Source: Tolypeutes matacus (taxonomy: Eukaryota > Chordata > Mammalia > Cingulata > Chlamyphoridae). From it: 64,000 nt of DNA. The notes under the pieces were generated by a model, which saw only the letters and a list, made by a program, of their open reading frames with translations, searched no databases and had not been told where the DNA came from. A program made the position numbers and the translations under genes. The DNA is taken from positions 906,370 to 970,369 of the forward strand of contig JAKSZT010033739.1 in the NCBI GenBank assembly GCA_026826555.1, written 5' to 3'. Shown here in pieces: positions 48,490-60,011 of the stretch (positions are counted from its first letter, which is position 1; each line of letters starts with the position of its first letter).

Positions 48490-50338
48490 ATCTTGGACAT
48501 GTCATAGAAGAGAAACATCTTGCACAGATTCTGACATGAACAACAAAAGCAAGAGATCTGGAAAAACTGCAGATTGTCAAAGTGTATTGAACACATCTCA
48601 TAATTGGTCACAGAACAAAGAATAATCCTAAAATCTGTAGAAAGCAAGGTGCTATAAAAAATAAATAAGACCCAAACTAAAACCTAGTTGACACTAGTAT
48701 CACCAGGTCACATATAAGTTAGTAAGAAGATTAAACTAGTTATTGTTAATAAATTTCTAAACTCTGAGTGTGATAAAGTTGTTAGAGTGAATCTTACCAT
48801 ATCCATACTTCTTGCAGGCTTTTAGTCAGAATTAGGGGAATCTACTAAAAACTAAACAGAACAAAACAAACATAATAATTATCCCTCAGTAGTGCTTTGG
48901 GGGAGGGACAGCATCAATTCTACCAATTTCACTCACAACCACCTCCATAGTTCAACTACAAAGCAAAGTTAATCTGCACAGGGAAAGCAAAAGCAATGGA
49001 TATCCTGTGGGCACTGGGGATCCAATAGAATGTGGGAGGAGACAGAGTCCATCATGGAAAGTATGTCCAGAACAACCTCCCATCTCTTCATTGAGGAATA
49101 AAAGCCTTAACTCTTCAGATGAAGGACTCTAAAATATGCAACTGAAGACATTGTCATAAAACAATGCAGCTTGGGAGGAAACATCTGGGAAAAAATACTC
49201 TTTCTCAGGAAGATGACAGCAACCCATGATGAAGCAAGCATTGTCTCATAAGGACAGATGGGGGCACTTAGATTATGTTCTTTTCATGTGCCATCTTTCT
49301 TAGCCTCTCCCCTGGAAGCTTGGATTCAGAGAGGACAAAAGACATGTAGCCAGGTCAACCTCAGGTGATTGTCATGTCCTGGAAAGGGGTCCCTGACCCT
49401 GTACTGGGTCCTACACATCTGGGAACAGGAATTCTCATCACTTATACACAAGACACACCAATGTGAAAACTGTTTCCCACATAGACATGCAGAGCAGGTG
49501 GCGGCAGGCTCAGCTTCCCAGGTTGTTCTGGAATATCAGGTCCAAGCACACATCTGAGTAGGTCTGGCTTCCCTGTGAGGACCATCCCATAAGCTCAGCT
49601 TTCAGAAGCTGGTGATGTGCAGGAGGATTAGAGTGTCACACGTTCTTTCTGCTGACCTTACTTGCTTCACAGAAAACTATTATCGGGAGCTTAATATCAT
49701 ATTCATAGTAAAACATTTTATGACTTTAAATATAAAGAATATGCAATGAATGATCCATTCATAGAGGCATGAAAAACTGAAAGAGAGGTTTTATAAAATA
49801 TAAATGTGTATCAGGAATGGTATTTGGATGAAAAGATAACACATTGTAAAACTGTTCTTCTTATCTTGCACACCTTTTGATATATATTGAAAACCACCTC
49901 ATAATATAATGATGGCCTCTTACAAAAAAGAATCATAATTTATAAGGGACTTAATGTAAGCACAGAGGCCTTGTATTTGATGCTATAGGGGAGGAAGGAA
50001 ACAAAGTGAGGCACTTGTATGCTGCTTCTAGAGAGGGCCCTGCTTTCCTGCCTCCTCCTCCTAACTCCCTGAGGACATGGGGCTCTACCTGAAGGAGGGT
50101 GAGGATGACTTGCCTGGGCATTCACAGATATGTGTGTTAAGTTGAGATAAATAACTTCATAGGGATGGTAAGTGCAACTTTGGTTCACATTTTCAGGCAC
50201 ATTCATAAGGGGCAAATTTCCATAATTTACATAAAATTTTATGGATTATATGTGTATGCATATATTTAAATATACATTTAGTAACAAAAAAATAACCTCT
50301 TCTGAGTTTGAATATTGATTACATCATAGCATTGCTTA
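48490..50338. other. 3' flank of the 50.5-kb V pseudogene, paralogous to 13280-14627
   Basis: Landmarks are shared with the first block in order (listed there). The part 48600-49000 also resembles 57240-57500. Position 50337-50348 is the empty site that corresponds to the L1 insertion at 14640. No gene is seen. Confidence 0.6.
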
Positions 50339-50515
50339 GAAGAGATGCAATGGCTGTTCTGTGGGGTTACATGTTGTGAAGCAAGAAATGGAAGCCCAAG
50401 CAATGCCAGGGAACTCCACCCAGCCCCTCTCTACACCTGCCCAGGAGATTGTCCATGAGGACCACCTGGTAGCCATGAGAGGTACTTGCAGCCCAGCCCT
50501 CATGTCCTGCAGGAG

Positions 50516-50554
50516 ATGTTTTGTCTGGGTTCACCTTGACTTCCTCTCACTATG
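50516..50554 (-). promoter_or_regulatory. V recombination signal, 23-bp spacer, altered heptamer
   Basis: In V orientation: heptamer CATAGTG (plus strand CACTATG, 50548-50554), 23-bp spacer, nonamer ACAAAACAT (plus strand ATGTTTTGT, 50516-50524). The third heptamer base is C to T, which breaks the critical CAC and should strongly reduce RAG cutting. Confidence 0.85.
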
Positions 50555-50977
50555 TCTCTTGCACAGTAGTACATGGCCATGTTCTCAACTCTCAGTCTGC
50601 TCAGCTTTAAAAACTTCATTCTTGGAGGTGTCCCTGGTGATACTGAGTTGGGACTGAAGAGTTGGGTTACAGCTTGTGATTCCACCACTAGTTATCCAGA
50701 TGACACACTCCAGCCCCTTTCCTGGAGGCTGGCAGATCCAGCTAACAGCATTGCTGGTTAAAGAGAATCCAGAGACAGTGCAGGCAATGGACTGGGTCTG
50801 TGAAGGCTTCACCAGGCCAGGTCCTGACCCCTGCAGCTGCACCTGGGACAGGACACCTGAGGACAAGGAGAACCACAGTGCATCCTGTGCTCAGAGGCAG
50901 TACCATCATGAGTGAATTCTGAGGCACTCACCTCTGGGAGCTGTCACCAGAAAGAATAAAAACCATAATGGCTTCAT
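50555..50977 (-). pseudogene. IGHV clan II (IGHV4/IGHV2-like) V pseudogene, FR3 frameshift
   Basis: The leader exon is 50932-50977, starting at the standard ATG (MKPLWF...), with a GTGAGT donor and phase-1 intron. An in-frame upstream ATG lies at 50998. The V exon is 50555-50856. It reads [19 protein letters not shown], keeps Cys23 and Trp41 ([15 protein letters not shown]), and runs into FR3 ([11 protein letters not shown]). A 2-nt deletion there, relative to the 16.7-kb gene, shifts the frame, and the end (AMYYCAR) is read in another frame. As in the 16.7-kb gene, FR2 has Cys at both the usual Arg and the usual Trp. It cannot encode a V domain as it stands. Confidence 0.9.
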
Positions 50978-51085
50978 GTTCTTGTGGGTGAGGTCCATGA
51001 GGTCCAGAAAATATTATCTAGACTAAGGAGGAACCTTAATTTAAGTAAATCTGTGCTGTGGTTTCATCTGTTCACCCATTTGGTG

Positions 51086-51093
51086 ATTTGCAT
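51086..51093 (-). promoter_or_regulatory. V promoter octamer (ATGCAAAT)
   Basis: A perfect octamer on the minus strand, 109 bp upstream of the standard leader ATG and 88 bp upstream of the alternative one. It is the counterpart of 17285. Confidence 0.85.
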
Positions 51094-51458
51094 TGGTAGG
51101 TAACTCTGTATGTAAAATGAGAGGGGTGAGGTGAGGTCTTTGTCTTAGGGGCACCCAGGGAAGAGGATGCTGGCTGAACCCTTAGAGAATGCAGTCCATT
51201 CCCTGGGTGACCCTCACTGAACCCAGGATTTTTTGCCTTTAGGCAGGAAATGAGTTAAACGGGGAGACAGATGTGGTCAAGGATCAAAATCTGGCTCTGG
51301 GAATATGTTCATTGCACCATTACTCACTGGAATAATATATATGTGATTGTGTGTGTGTTTATGCACATATCTATTCCACATATATGGAATATATCATATG
51401 TATATAATATGTATATATTTCCAGACAATATGGATTATAATGTATTCTGTTGATTTTT

Positions 51459-52606
51459 TAAACTTTTTAAATTGAAGTTTATCATTCATATATGAACATA
51501 CATAAAAAATAAGTGTATAATAAAAGTTGTGAACTTACAAAACAAATATGCATATCATCAGACAGGGCTTCTATACATTATCTTGCCACCAAAATCTTAC
51601 ATTGTTGTAAAACAATTTTTACGAACTCTGAAAGAGTATCATCAAAAGATTACTAATAACTATAGCCAATATTTTACATTTGTTGTATTTTCCCCACCCA
51701 CCCAGTTATTAACACCTTGTATCCATTTTACATATTTGTTATAGTTCATGGAGAATGTTCTCATATTTGTTCTTTTAACCACAGTCCATCTTACACCAAA
51801 GGATTTATTGTGTTATAGAGTCCAATTCTTTGTACAATCCATTCAAAGTGTACACTCAGGGGCTTTCATTTTTACCACAGAGTTGTGCTGTCATCACCTC
51901 AGTCAATTTTAGAATGTTTTCATTACTCCAAAAGGAAAAATCCCAAACTCCCTTATGCCACCCATTCTTGTCTCTCAGAATTTATATATTTTGTTTACCT
52001 TTGTTCCAAATATATTACAATATTACTGTTAACTATCACCCATAAGTTATATTAGTTGTAATTTTCCCATGTATCACCATATTCTAAATACTTTGTAAGT
52101 GAAGAACATTCTTATTCTTATACTATTAACCACAATCTTCACCCACCATCAAAATCTGTTATACAGTCCCTAGATTATTCTCTACATTCCTTTCAATTGA
52201 AATATTACATCTGCAGAATATCCCTTTCAGCTGCAATCACATTTATAAACCATCTATGTTAGTTATGCACACTCCACTATATTACCATCAAAGCTATTCA
52301 TTTTCACACATTTACAATAAACTTTATTGAAAATTCTACATACACTAAGTATTAGCTCCAATTCTCAACACACGTTATATTTTTTAGATTTTACCTTCAG
52401 GAGATTACTCATTGTATTTAGTTCATATTAGTGAGACCATACACTATTTGTCCTTTTGTGTCTGACTTATTTCACTCAACATAATGTCCTCAGGGTTCAT
52501 CCATGTTCTCATATATATCTCAAGTTCATGTATTTTTATAGCTGAATGGCATTCCATTGTGTGTATATACCACATTTTGTTTATCCATTCATTGGTTGAT
52601 GGACAC
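51459..52606 (-). mobile_element. 5'-truncated L1 insertion (second family)
   Basis: It holds the L1 3' region of the type seen at 36151, then ORF2 C-terminus at 52444-52600 (NEWINKMWYIHTME, MRTWMNPEDIMLSEIS). It is flanked by TTCTGTTGATTTTT (51445-51458) and TTCTGGTTGATTTTT (52607-52621). The paralogous site at 17636-17650 is empty, so the insertion came after the V-block duplication. Confidence 0.85.
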
Positions 52607-52621
52607 TTCTGGTTGATTTTT

Positions 52622-54203
52622 GAAGAATCCTTGGAAGAAAGGGCATTTGTGACCACTTTCTCTATTTTTTTAATGTCATTCGTCAGTTGTGAAATTTTAG
52701 TAAGTTGGCAGAGCTGTTGTACACTTTCATTACTCTATTAGTGTTGTAATCCCCTGTGGGAACTAGAAAAGCCCAGTGTGTGCCTCTCCTCTGACCACCA
52801 TGACTCCCCAACCACCACTTGCCCTGGTCCTGCCCTGACATGTCACACCTGTGTTCCTGGGCTGGTCAGCCCACTCACCATCAGACTCCTCATCTGAACT
52901 TTGACAGGTTTGCTTCACTCATCTCTGAATACATCTTGCTACCTTATCATATCATGAACATAACTTGAAAGCAGCATATTTTAACCTGACTATTCCATTA
53001 AATAATAAAAAAGTTTAAATAATAAATATGGTAAGATGTTCATCTTTAGCCCTTGCAAGTAGGTGAGGTTCAATGTGATTTCAGAATGACTTGGCCTGGA
53101 TGCTAAAGTCTCCAATGATTATGGCAGGATTGGAGGATTAAGGAGAGAATCATATGGCATGTTCCAAGGTTAGGACCTGGTGCATTATGGTTTCAGAAAG
53201 TCCATGGATGGAGATTCTGTGAGAGAAGGTGCAGGCATTAAAATGGAATTCACATGTAGAGTGAATTATGTCACTATGAGGACACTGCACTGAAGGTTAA
53301 TGTACATATTTCAGGGGTGACATCTCCACATCTCATTGTTTAGTGCATTGACTGTGAGATTTGCATTTTATTGTTTATTGCTCCTGCACCTGACCTTGGT
53401 TTTCCAGCTTTCTCCCTGCACTGATCCAATTCTGGTACCTGGAGTCCATGTTGTTGAGTGACTTCTGCCATGACTTGGCTCTGGAGAACTGGGATCCATG
53501 GTCCTAGCTCTTCCCAGTGCTGAGCTAGCCTGCACCTATCCCTGGTCCTGGACACTGGTCTCATACATCCATTCCTTTCCCTCCATCTGACCCTCATTCA
53601 ACTCCCTGAACTCAATGACATGAGCTACACTTGAACCTGAACTGTGCCTGCTCAGTGGTCTCTAGCTTCCCCTCATTTGCCCGTTGACCTGGCCCTTGGG
53701 CTTCATGATCTTGACTTTCCTGAGCACTTACCATGGTCTGTCCCCTGGGCTCAGTATTGCTGACAGCCCCTTGCATTCAGTCCTGCTGCCCATGTAGAGA
53801 GCTATAGTACTGGGCTTCTACATTTTTCCCTCTAATATGTGTCCCACACAGCATATCTTCTTTAGCCTTGATCATTGAGGTTGTCCTTGGTAGGCATCCT
53901 GGCCATGGATGGCTGAGCTACAGTTGTAGCAGCCCAGCTCTGCAGCCCCTTACCAGACTCCTCTGGATTCCACCGGAGCCCATGGACATCAAGACTGCTC
54001 ACTCTGTTCTCAGCTGCTGGACTTTCCATGTGTCCTAACAGACACTGATCATGGGTCAAAACAACTGTTCACTAGGAAGAAGGAGAAACTTGAATCCTTA
54101 GAGGAAACTCCAGGTCACAAAAGTGACCTTCCCCTGTCTTGTCTGCACCTGATCCTGGAGCTGTGAGGTCCTAAGCAGCCCTTGGATGCCTCTCAGCATG
54201 GGA
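52622..54203. other. V 5' flank, paralogous to 17652-18660
   Basis: Landmarks are shared with the first block. 53370-53880 is a pyrimidine-rich, repetitive segment. 53893-54060 closely matches 18319-18500. Frames here (53340-53597, 53862-54059) are not conserved between the paralogues and are not genes. Confidence 0.55.
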
Positions 54204-54241
54204 GGCTTGAGTCTGGGCTCACACTACCTTCCTCCACTTAG
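54204..54241 (-). promoter_or_regulatory. Dead V recombination signal
   Basis: In V orientation: CTAAGTG (plus strand CACTTAG, 54235-54241), a 22-bp spacer like those of IGHV3 genes, and nonamer ACTCAAGCC (plus strand GGCTTGAGT, 54204-54212). The heptamer has lost its CAC start. Confidence 0.65.
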
Positions 54242-55908
54242 ACTCAATCAATAATTCACAACCATGTCCTCAGCTCACAGTCTGTTCATCTGCAGAAACA
54301 GGATGTTCTAGGCATTATTATTTTTTTTATTTTATTATTTATATTTTAAAAGATGCTTAGATTAAATAAATGTTACACAAAAATTACAGGAATTTCCATG
54401 TTCCCCACCTCCCATAACATCCCACATAAACATCGTTCATTAGTGTAGCACATCACCTGCAATGGATATACACATCCTGAGGATTTGCCACTAAGCATGT
54501 ACTATAGTTCACATTATAGACCACACTCTTTCCCAAACAGTTCTGCATGTTATATGCTGATGTAAAATGGCCTATATCTACCATTGTAATGTCACTCAGG
54601 ATAATTGCCAAGTCCTGAAAAAGCATCTCTATAAGAACCGCTTTTCCCTTCCCTGCCCCAAAAGCATCCACTGGCCACTGGCTCCACCTCACTGTTGTAA
54701 TTTCCTCCATTGCTTGATTCACATTATGTCTACAACAGAATACCATTACGTCCACTCTAGTCCATAACTCTTCCCCCAATCCTGAGGAGTTTTGGATGGT
54801 GATGTCCACTACCCCTCCAAGTAAGAGGGGGCTTATATCTCATGGATACAGTGGATGGGATTATCCTGCCTGTGGCTGCAGGCTCTCTCCATTCCCTGGG
54901 ATGGCTGTTGTCCATCTTCATCTCCTCACCAGGTGACTTGGGTGAGTCCATTAAGCTGTAGAGTAAGAGTTGCAGCTCCACCAAGATTCCAGGCACAGCT
55001 GGCACATGGGCAGGCCAAAGTATCCAGTCTCTGGCAGTACACCTACTAACTCTAGCATCACATATTGGTTTGAATAGAAGAGACTGATGGACCATGTGCA
55101 GGGAGGACTTATTTGAGTCCAACTCTGTCACTCTCAGGAGTACAGATTCCAAAGTAGAGGCCACTGATAAGGCATCAATCTCTGGAGCTATTCCCCCTTA
55201 TATAGGACCTGGGTATCTCTAGAGCCCTCAGAAGGCCCTCTGTGTGGGATGATATCCACTTTGGTGTTCTATGAGAACCTACTGAGGTGTGCTTAAGTGT
55301 TACCTCTGGGATGACCTCCTGACTCTCTTTGAAGTCTCTTAGCCACATGAACTCATTTGTCTTTACCTTTCCCCCCTTTTATTCATGGTCTTTTTCAAGC
55401 TGTATTGTCAATTGGCAGTTGGTATTAATCCCTTGTTGCCAGGGAGGTTCAACCCCAGGAGTCATGTCCCATACTGGGGGGAAGGCAATGCATTCATATG
55501 CTGAGTTTGGCTTAGAGATAGGCCACATTTGAGCAACAAGGGGACTCTCAGGTGGCTACCCTTAGGCACCCCATAATGGCATTATTTTTTGAGATGATGA
55601 ACTGGTCCTGCATAGATTCTTCATAGTGTGTCTTACTTCTATCAATCCAGACTTTCCTGGAACCCTGTTGGAACCAGCCCATCTGGTAGCTACTGAAGAT
55701 GAATCCCAATGATGTCCAGGGCACTCTCATAGACCCCTAGCCATTACCCAAGGCTCCCTCAGAATCCACCATCTGCACCCCACATTGGACACCTCCATGC
55801 ACAAGATATCCTGGTCAGTAATCTTTCACATAATGTCAATCTTCCTCTCACTTATAAAATTCCTTTTAAACTTGCAATAAGATAAACCCAGCTAAGCTCA
55901 AACTCTAT
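54242..55908 (-). pseudogene. IGHV clan III (IGHV3-like) pseudogene split by L1
   Basis: Read on the minus strand. The leader exon at 55863-55908 matches the IGHV3 leader but starts ATA (IEFELSWVYL) and its donor is GA, not GT. The V exon start is near 55792. FR1 has a stop and Trp in place of Cys23. The frame 55577-55730 reads GFIFSSYQMGWFQQGSRK then FIISKNNA. FR3 is then cut by an L1 (54320-55577) and resumes at 54319-54242 as NILFLQMNRL, stop, AEDMVVNY, stop. Cys104 is lost. Confidence 0.88.
54320..55577 (-). mobile_element. 5'-truncated L1 (part B) inserted in IGHV FR3
   Basis: A T-rich tail at the left and a 9-bp TSD (GGCATTATT at 54311-54319 and 55578-55586) bound a minus-strand L1 3' end. 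It follows part B to the GGCACCCCATAAT segment. Large frames within it (54453-54809, 54757-55164) are noncoding. Confidence 0.85.
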
Positions 55909-56150
55909 GGTGAATCATTTTTATCAGTGCCCATCACTGAAGGGGAACAACTGGGAATCCCAAGGCTGGGACACCTTTCCCAGAGCTCCAGGGCCAGGAC
56001 AGGGCTGGTTTTAATCAGCAGAGAGAAAGACCCCATCTGCATTTCTTCCTACCATATAGCAAGGCCTGGGGTTGGATGCTTTCAGAGGCGACAGTGCCCA
56101 GATCAGATATGAGTGTCCTGATTGAATTGGATGGAAATGATAACATTCAG
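55909..56150 (-). other. 5' flank of the split clan III pseudogene
   Basis: Aligns with 12294-12550. A decayed octamer, ATGCAGAT in V orientation, lies at about 56029-56036. Confidence 0.55.
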
Positions 56151-56169
56151 GAAAATATTGTTTCTTATT

Positions 56170-56410
56170 ACATGATTGTGCTGAGCTAAACTCTTATACC
56201 AATCATTTTATTTCACTTTTACAAAAGCACAGAATCCTAGAAATAAATATCAATGTTACCATTTCACAGATATAATACTACAAACAGAATAAAAGAGTTG
56301 AGTGACATGACTGTGAGCACGTATCTGGTAAGCATGAGCCCATGTCTAGACCTGGACTACAGACCACTGGACCCAAATGCCTCCCTGAACCAGCTCCAGG
56401 ACAGAGAGTG
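56170..56410 (+). repeat. MIR-like ancient SINE
   Basis: Segments ACCATTTCACAGATATAATA, GTTGAGTGACATGACTGTG and CTAGACCTGGACTACAGACC follow the MIR core order. It is the counterpart of the MIRs at 12556 and 58500. Confidence 0.65.
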
Positions 56411-56599
56411 ACAAGACAAGTGAGGTTTACACCCTCCACACCTGCATTTGTGTAGTGAGAAGTGATTGCATTGAGGCTACATTCTAGTGTTTACCAGAAT
56501 AATGTGGAGAGGACCAGGGTCCAGGAATTTTTTTCAGGAGACTCTGACACATACTGTGTCTTTATTTATGCCTCTATCTCTCCTTCCTTCTCAATGTAT

Positions 56600-57070
56600 C
56601 TACTTTTAAAAACAGACTATTGAGATATAATTGATATTTGATTAACTGCATATATTTAAAGTGTTCAATTCTTTATGTGCTGTCATATGTGTATACCCAT
56701 GCAACCAACACTACAATCAAATAGTGTACAAACCCAACACCCCTAAAAGTTTACTATTGTTCCTTTGTACTTCCTCCCCCCACCTCTTCCAAACTCCCAC
56801 TATGTCCCCAGATAACTACTGATCTTCTTTCTGTTACATGGATTAGTTAACATCTTCCAGTATTTCTATAAATTGCATCATAAAGTATGTGCTTTTAATT
56901 TACATTCTTTTACTCTGTATAATTTTGGTAATCATCCATGTTTTTTGTGAGTCCCAAACATTCATTATTCTAAAGCTATGTAATATTCCTACTCTTCCAC
57001 TGTATCTTTGATGCATTTATCTACTCACCTGATGATGTATAACAGGACTGTTTCTAGTTTTGAGCTATTA
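56600..57070 (-). repeat. Ancient L1 (L1M-type) 3' region
   Basis: Minus-strand old L1 motifs: ATTGAGATATAATTGATATT, ATGCAACCAACACTACAATC and CTAAAAGTTTACTATTGTTC. It is the counterpart of 12950-13270 and 58870-59350. Confidence 0.75.
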
Positions 57071-57600
57071 GAAAGAAGTCTGATACTCAGAAAAAATGCC
57101 TCTCTCATTCCTGCAACAACAAGAAGAACAAAAACTGGAAAAACTGAAAAGAAACTAACTGAATTCAACACATTAGGTAATTTAAGTCACTGGACAAACA
57201 GCAGATTTTAAGCTGGAGAAAATCAGATGTCTGCAAGGAAAAACAGGACCCAAACCTGCTTACATTTCTAAAAGATCAAACTAGAATGTTCAATCAATTT
57301 CTAAAGACTGCCATAAGAGTGTGGAGCTCCCAATGGATTCCTACAATGTTAAGAGTTTTCCTCCAGGGTTAAGGAGAATCCACAGAAGGGCCCCCACCCT
57401 CCTGCGGTGGTGCTGTCTTGGGGAGAACAACAGCAGCCACTGTTAAAATGCACTGACACCTACCTCCCCCATCTCCATTACAGATGAAATAATTAATCAG
57501 AAAGGGGAAACCATCACAATCTGTATCCAACAGGTGAAATCCTACAGAACTAGGGAAAGGAATAAAGTCTAAGAGAAAAACACTCTAAGCACTGCCTATG
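57071..57600. other. V-block flank, partly paralogous to 48600-49000
   Basis: Shared segments with 48600-49000, such as AGACCCAAACTAAAACC-like and AATTTCTAAA. No gene is seen. Confidence 0.4.
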
Positions 57601-57834
57601 TCTTCCCTCAGGAATGAAAGCCTTATCTCCAGGGCAGGGATAAAATGAGTCACAAAAGACACTGTTGGAAGGAAAATCTTTCTAGTTGATGGAGGGAAGA
57701 GGTGTGAAAAACAACACTCTTCCCTCAGGAATGAAAGCCTTATCTCCAGGGCAGGGATAAAATGAGTCACAAAAGACACTGTTGGAAGGAAAATCTTTCC
57801 AGTTGATGGAGGGAAGAGGTGTGAAAAACAACAC
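57601..57834. repeat. Direct tandem duplication, two units of 117 bp
   Basis: Unit 1 (57601-57717) and unit 2 (57718-57834) appear to differ at only one base (TCTTTCTAG versus TCTTTCCAG). A third start (CTACCCTCAGG) follows at about 57836. Block 1 has a single unit at about 18841. The minus-strand frame 57585-57851 shows the resulting peptide repeat and is not a gene. Confidence 0.9.
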
Positions 57835-57839
57835 TCTAC

Positions 57840-58490
57840 CCTCAGGAACACATGCTAGTATCCAAACTGCCTCTGACTAGGAAGGCAGGGACACATGGAC
57901 AGCCACACCCCAGGCCCAGGTTCTCAAGGCCTGCCTAAGAATAAGTATCAGGCAGAAGGTCAGAGAATGTACCCCTAGGCCCAGCCTCCTCCACCACAGG
58001 ACAGCTATCAAGTAAACAGGAGGGTGACACTCAACTGGGAAAGCTGAAAAGGGTAATTCTCTCTGTGGAGAGTACAAATAAAAGATTCCAAAGACAAACA
58101 GGCAAAGAAAAACAAGGCAACGCTAGAGGAAAGTGACGTTTTGGTGTCCAGAGCAGAAACAAATTCAATTCAGTTAAATATGGCAATGGTACAATCCAAG
58201 TCAGCTCTGATTACACTCATGGAAACCCCACAATAAATGCCTAGTAGAAAGTAGGGTGTGATTATATCAAAGGAGGAAAAAATGAATTAAAATAATAATT
58301 AATATTAAAGAAAATAATACACCAATATCTGCTATCTTATGCAACATGTCCAGCTCTCAACAAAAATCTTAGATTAAATCAAAGAGCAAAGAAACAGTCT
58401 TAATGTACAAACTATTTGAATGAGCATAGTATGTGATCCAGATCCTGGAAGTAAACTATATAAAAAAAGAATTTGATATCACAATGATTA
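57840..58490. other. V-block flank, paralogous to 18950-19830
   Basis: Shared landmarks include AGGTTCTCAAGGC (19033 partner), GTCAGAGAATG and ACCTCCTCCACCAC-like segments, then the CAACATGTC...CAACAAAAA stretch. No gene is seen. Confidence 0.5.
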
Positions 58491-58499
58491 ATATGACTT

Positions 58500-58700
58500 T
58501 CTTTTTGTATTTTGTTTACTAAAGCCCACAAAATGTGATATGTTTGGCAATGTTACTTCCATTTTATAGATGTCAATCTCCAAACACAAGCATAGAGCAT
58601 TTCTGTGAGGTGCCCAAGAGCTCAGATCTGGTGAAAGAGTCCCATTTTCTGGTCCTGTGCTTCCTACCCCTGGATCCAACTGTTTCCCTGAACCAGCAAC
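58500..58700 (+). repeat. MIR-like ancient SINE
   Basis: ACTTCCATTTTATAGATGTC and GTGAGGTGCCCAAGAGCTCA sit at MIR core positions, ending with GTCCTGTGCTTCCTACCCC. The V segment expected beside this module is missing. Confidence 0.6.
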
Positions 58701-58869
58701 AGGACAGATTGTGACATTCTGAGTGAGGTTCTTAGAAATCCTATCTCTATTATGTTGTGATTTTGTATTCTAGTATTTACTTAAAGAATATATAGTTTAC
58801 CAGGGTTCATGCAGATGAATTTTCAGGAGTCCCTGATATTTCACATGACATTACCTCTCTTTCTATTAA

Positions 58870-59350
58870 TTTTTCTGTGAAAATACATTCATGTGCTTAT
58901 TTTGCAACAGCTTTATTGTGGTATAATTTAAATGCAATAATCTGCATATATTTTTATTTCCAGTTTGGTAAGTAATGCCATATGTACCCATTAATCATAG
59001 CCACAATCAAGATAGTGAACAAATCCATCAGCCTCTAAAGTTTTCTCTTATTCATCCTTAATTCCTTCCTCCAAACCATTCTCTCCTCCTACTCTGTCAG
59101 AAGACATCAACTGATATCTTTATTTTTTATATAGTCTGCATCTTCTAGAATTTATATAAATTTAACTTTATAGTATGAGAATAATTATTTGAGATTGCAC
59201 CATTTTTAGTCGGTATCAGGCATTCATTGATTTTGATGTTAAATGATTTTTCCATTATTTACTTATAACACAAGGTATTTGTGTACTCACCTCTAGAAAT
59301 TTGGAAAGTTTCTTGTTTTCAGTTTTTACAGAAAAAAACTATTGCTCAGC
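58870..59350 (-). repeat. Ancient L1 (L1M-type) 3' region
   Basis: CAACAGCTTTATTGTGGTAT and CACAATCAAGATAGTGAACA are classic minus-strand L1M 3' motifs. It is the third copy of the MIR + L1M module. Confidence 0.75.
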
Positions 59351-59449
59351 TTGATTACATGGAGATTTGGAAAAATTTTCACTTATTTTTCATAATAACT
59401 AGAAAGCTAGACAAACCGAATTTAAAAAAAAATTACTTTGATGTAATAT

Positions 59450-59880
59450 GCAATGTTTCTAACTATATGCTACTTACAAGAAATCCACTTTAAATTTAAA
59501 TGGAAGAAAGGGTAAACAGTAAGATTTGTGTACATGTATACCATGAAAACATAGACCAAAAGAATATTTGAGTCTCAATATTAATTTTGTACAAACTAGA
59601 GTCCCTCAAATGAAGATTATTATTAATAACAAATGATATTGCATAATTTCATGGCTATGGAGTTGGTTTTCCAAATCCCAATTAATGTAATTGATAAATG
59701 AAATAGATAAATGCACATTATAATTAGAAACATCAACATTCCACTCTCTGCAATTGGTCATTAACTAGGAAGGTAGCAATGACAGGCACAGACAATATGA
59801 ACAGAATTTTCAACCTCCTTGATCTAAATGCCATTTATAGAATAGTCCACTGAAAAACAACATAATATACAAAATACCAC
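59450..59880 (+). repeat. Ancient L1 ORF2 endonuclease fragment
   Basis: Plus-strand segments AACTATATGCTACTTACAAG, AAATCCACTTTAAAT, AACATCAACATTCCACTCTC and GACATT/CCATTTATAGAATAGTCCAC follow the old L1 ORF2 endonuclease order. The frame is lost. Confidence 0.6.
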
Positions 59881-60011
59881 TGGCCAGAAATGATTAGGAG
59901 ATATGATAGCTAAATGTATTTTTGTGTTCTACATTAGATCTTTGTACAGCAAAAAAAGTATGTTGTTGATATGACCTGACAAACCCCCTTTTAGATAATC
60001 ACCTAGTAGAA

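Noticed and set aside
57585..57851. Peptide repeat suggesting a repeat protein
   Set aside because: It is produced by a 117-bp DNA tandem duplication in V flanking DNA, with no coding context.
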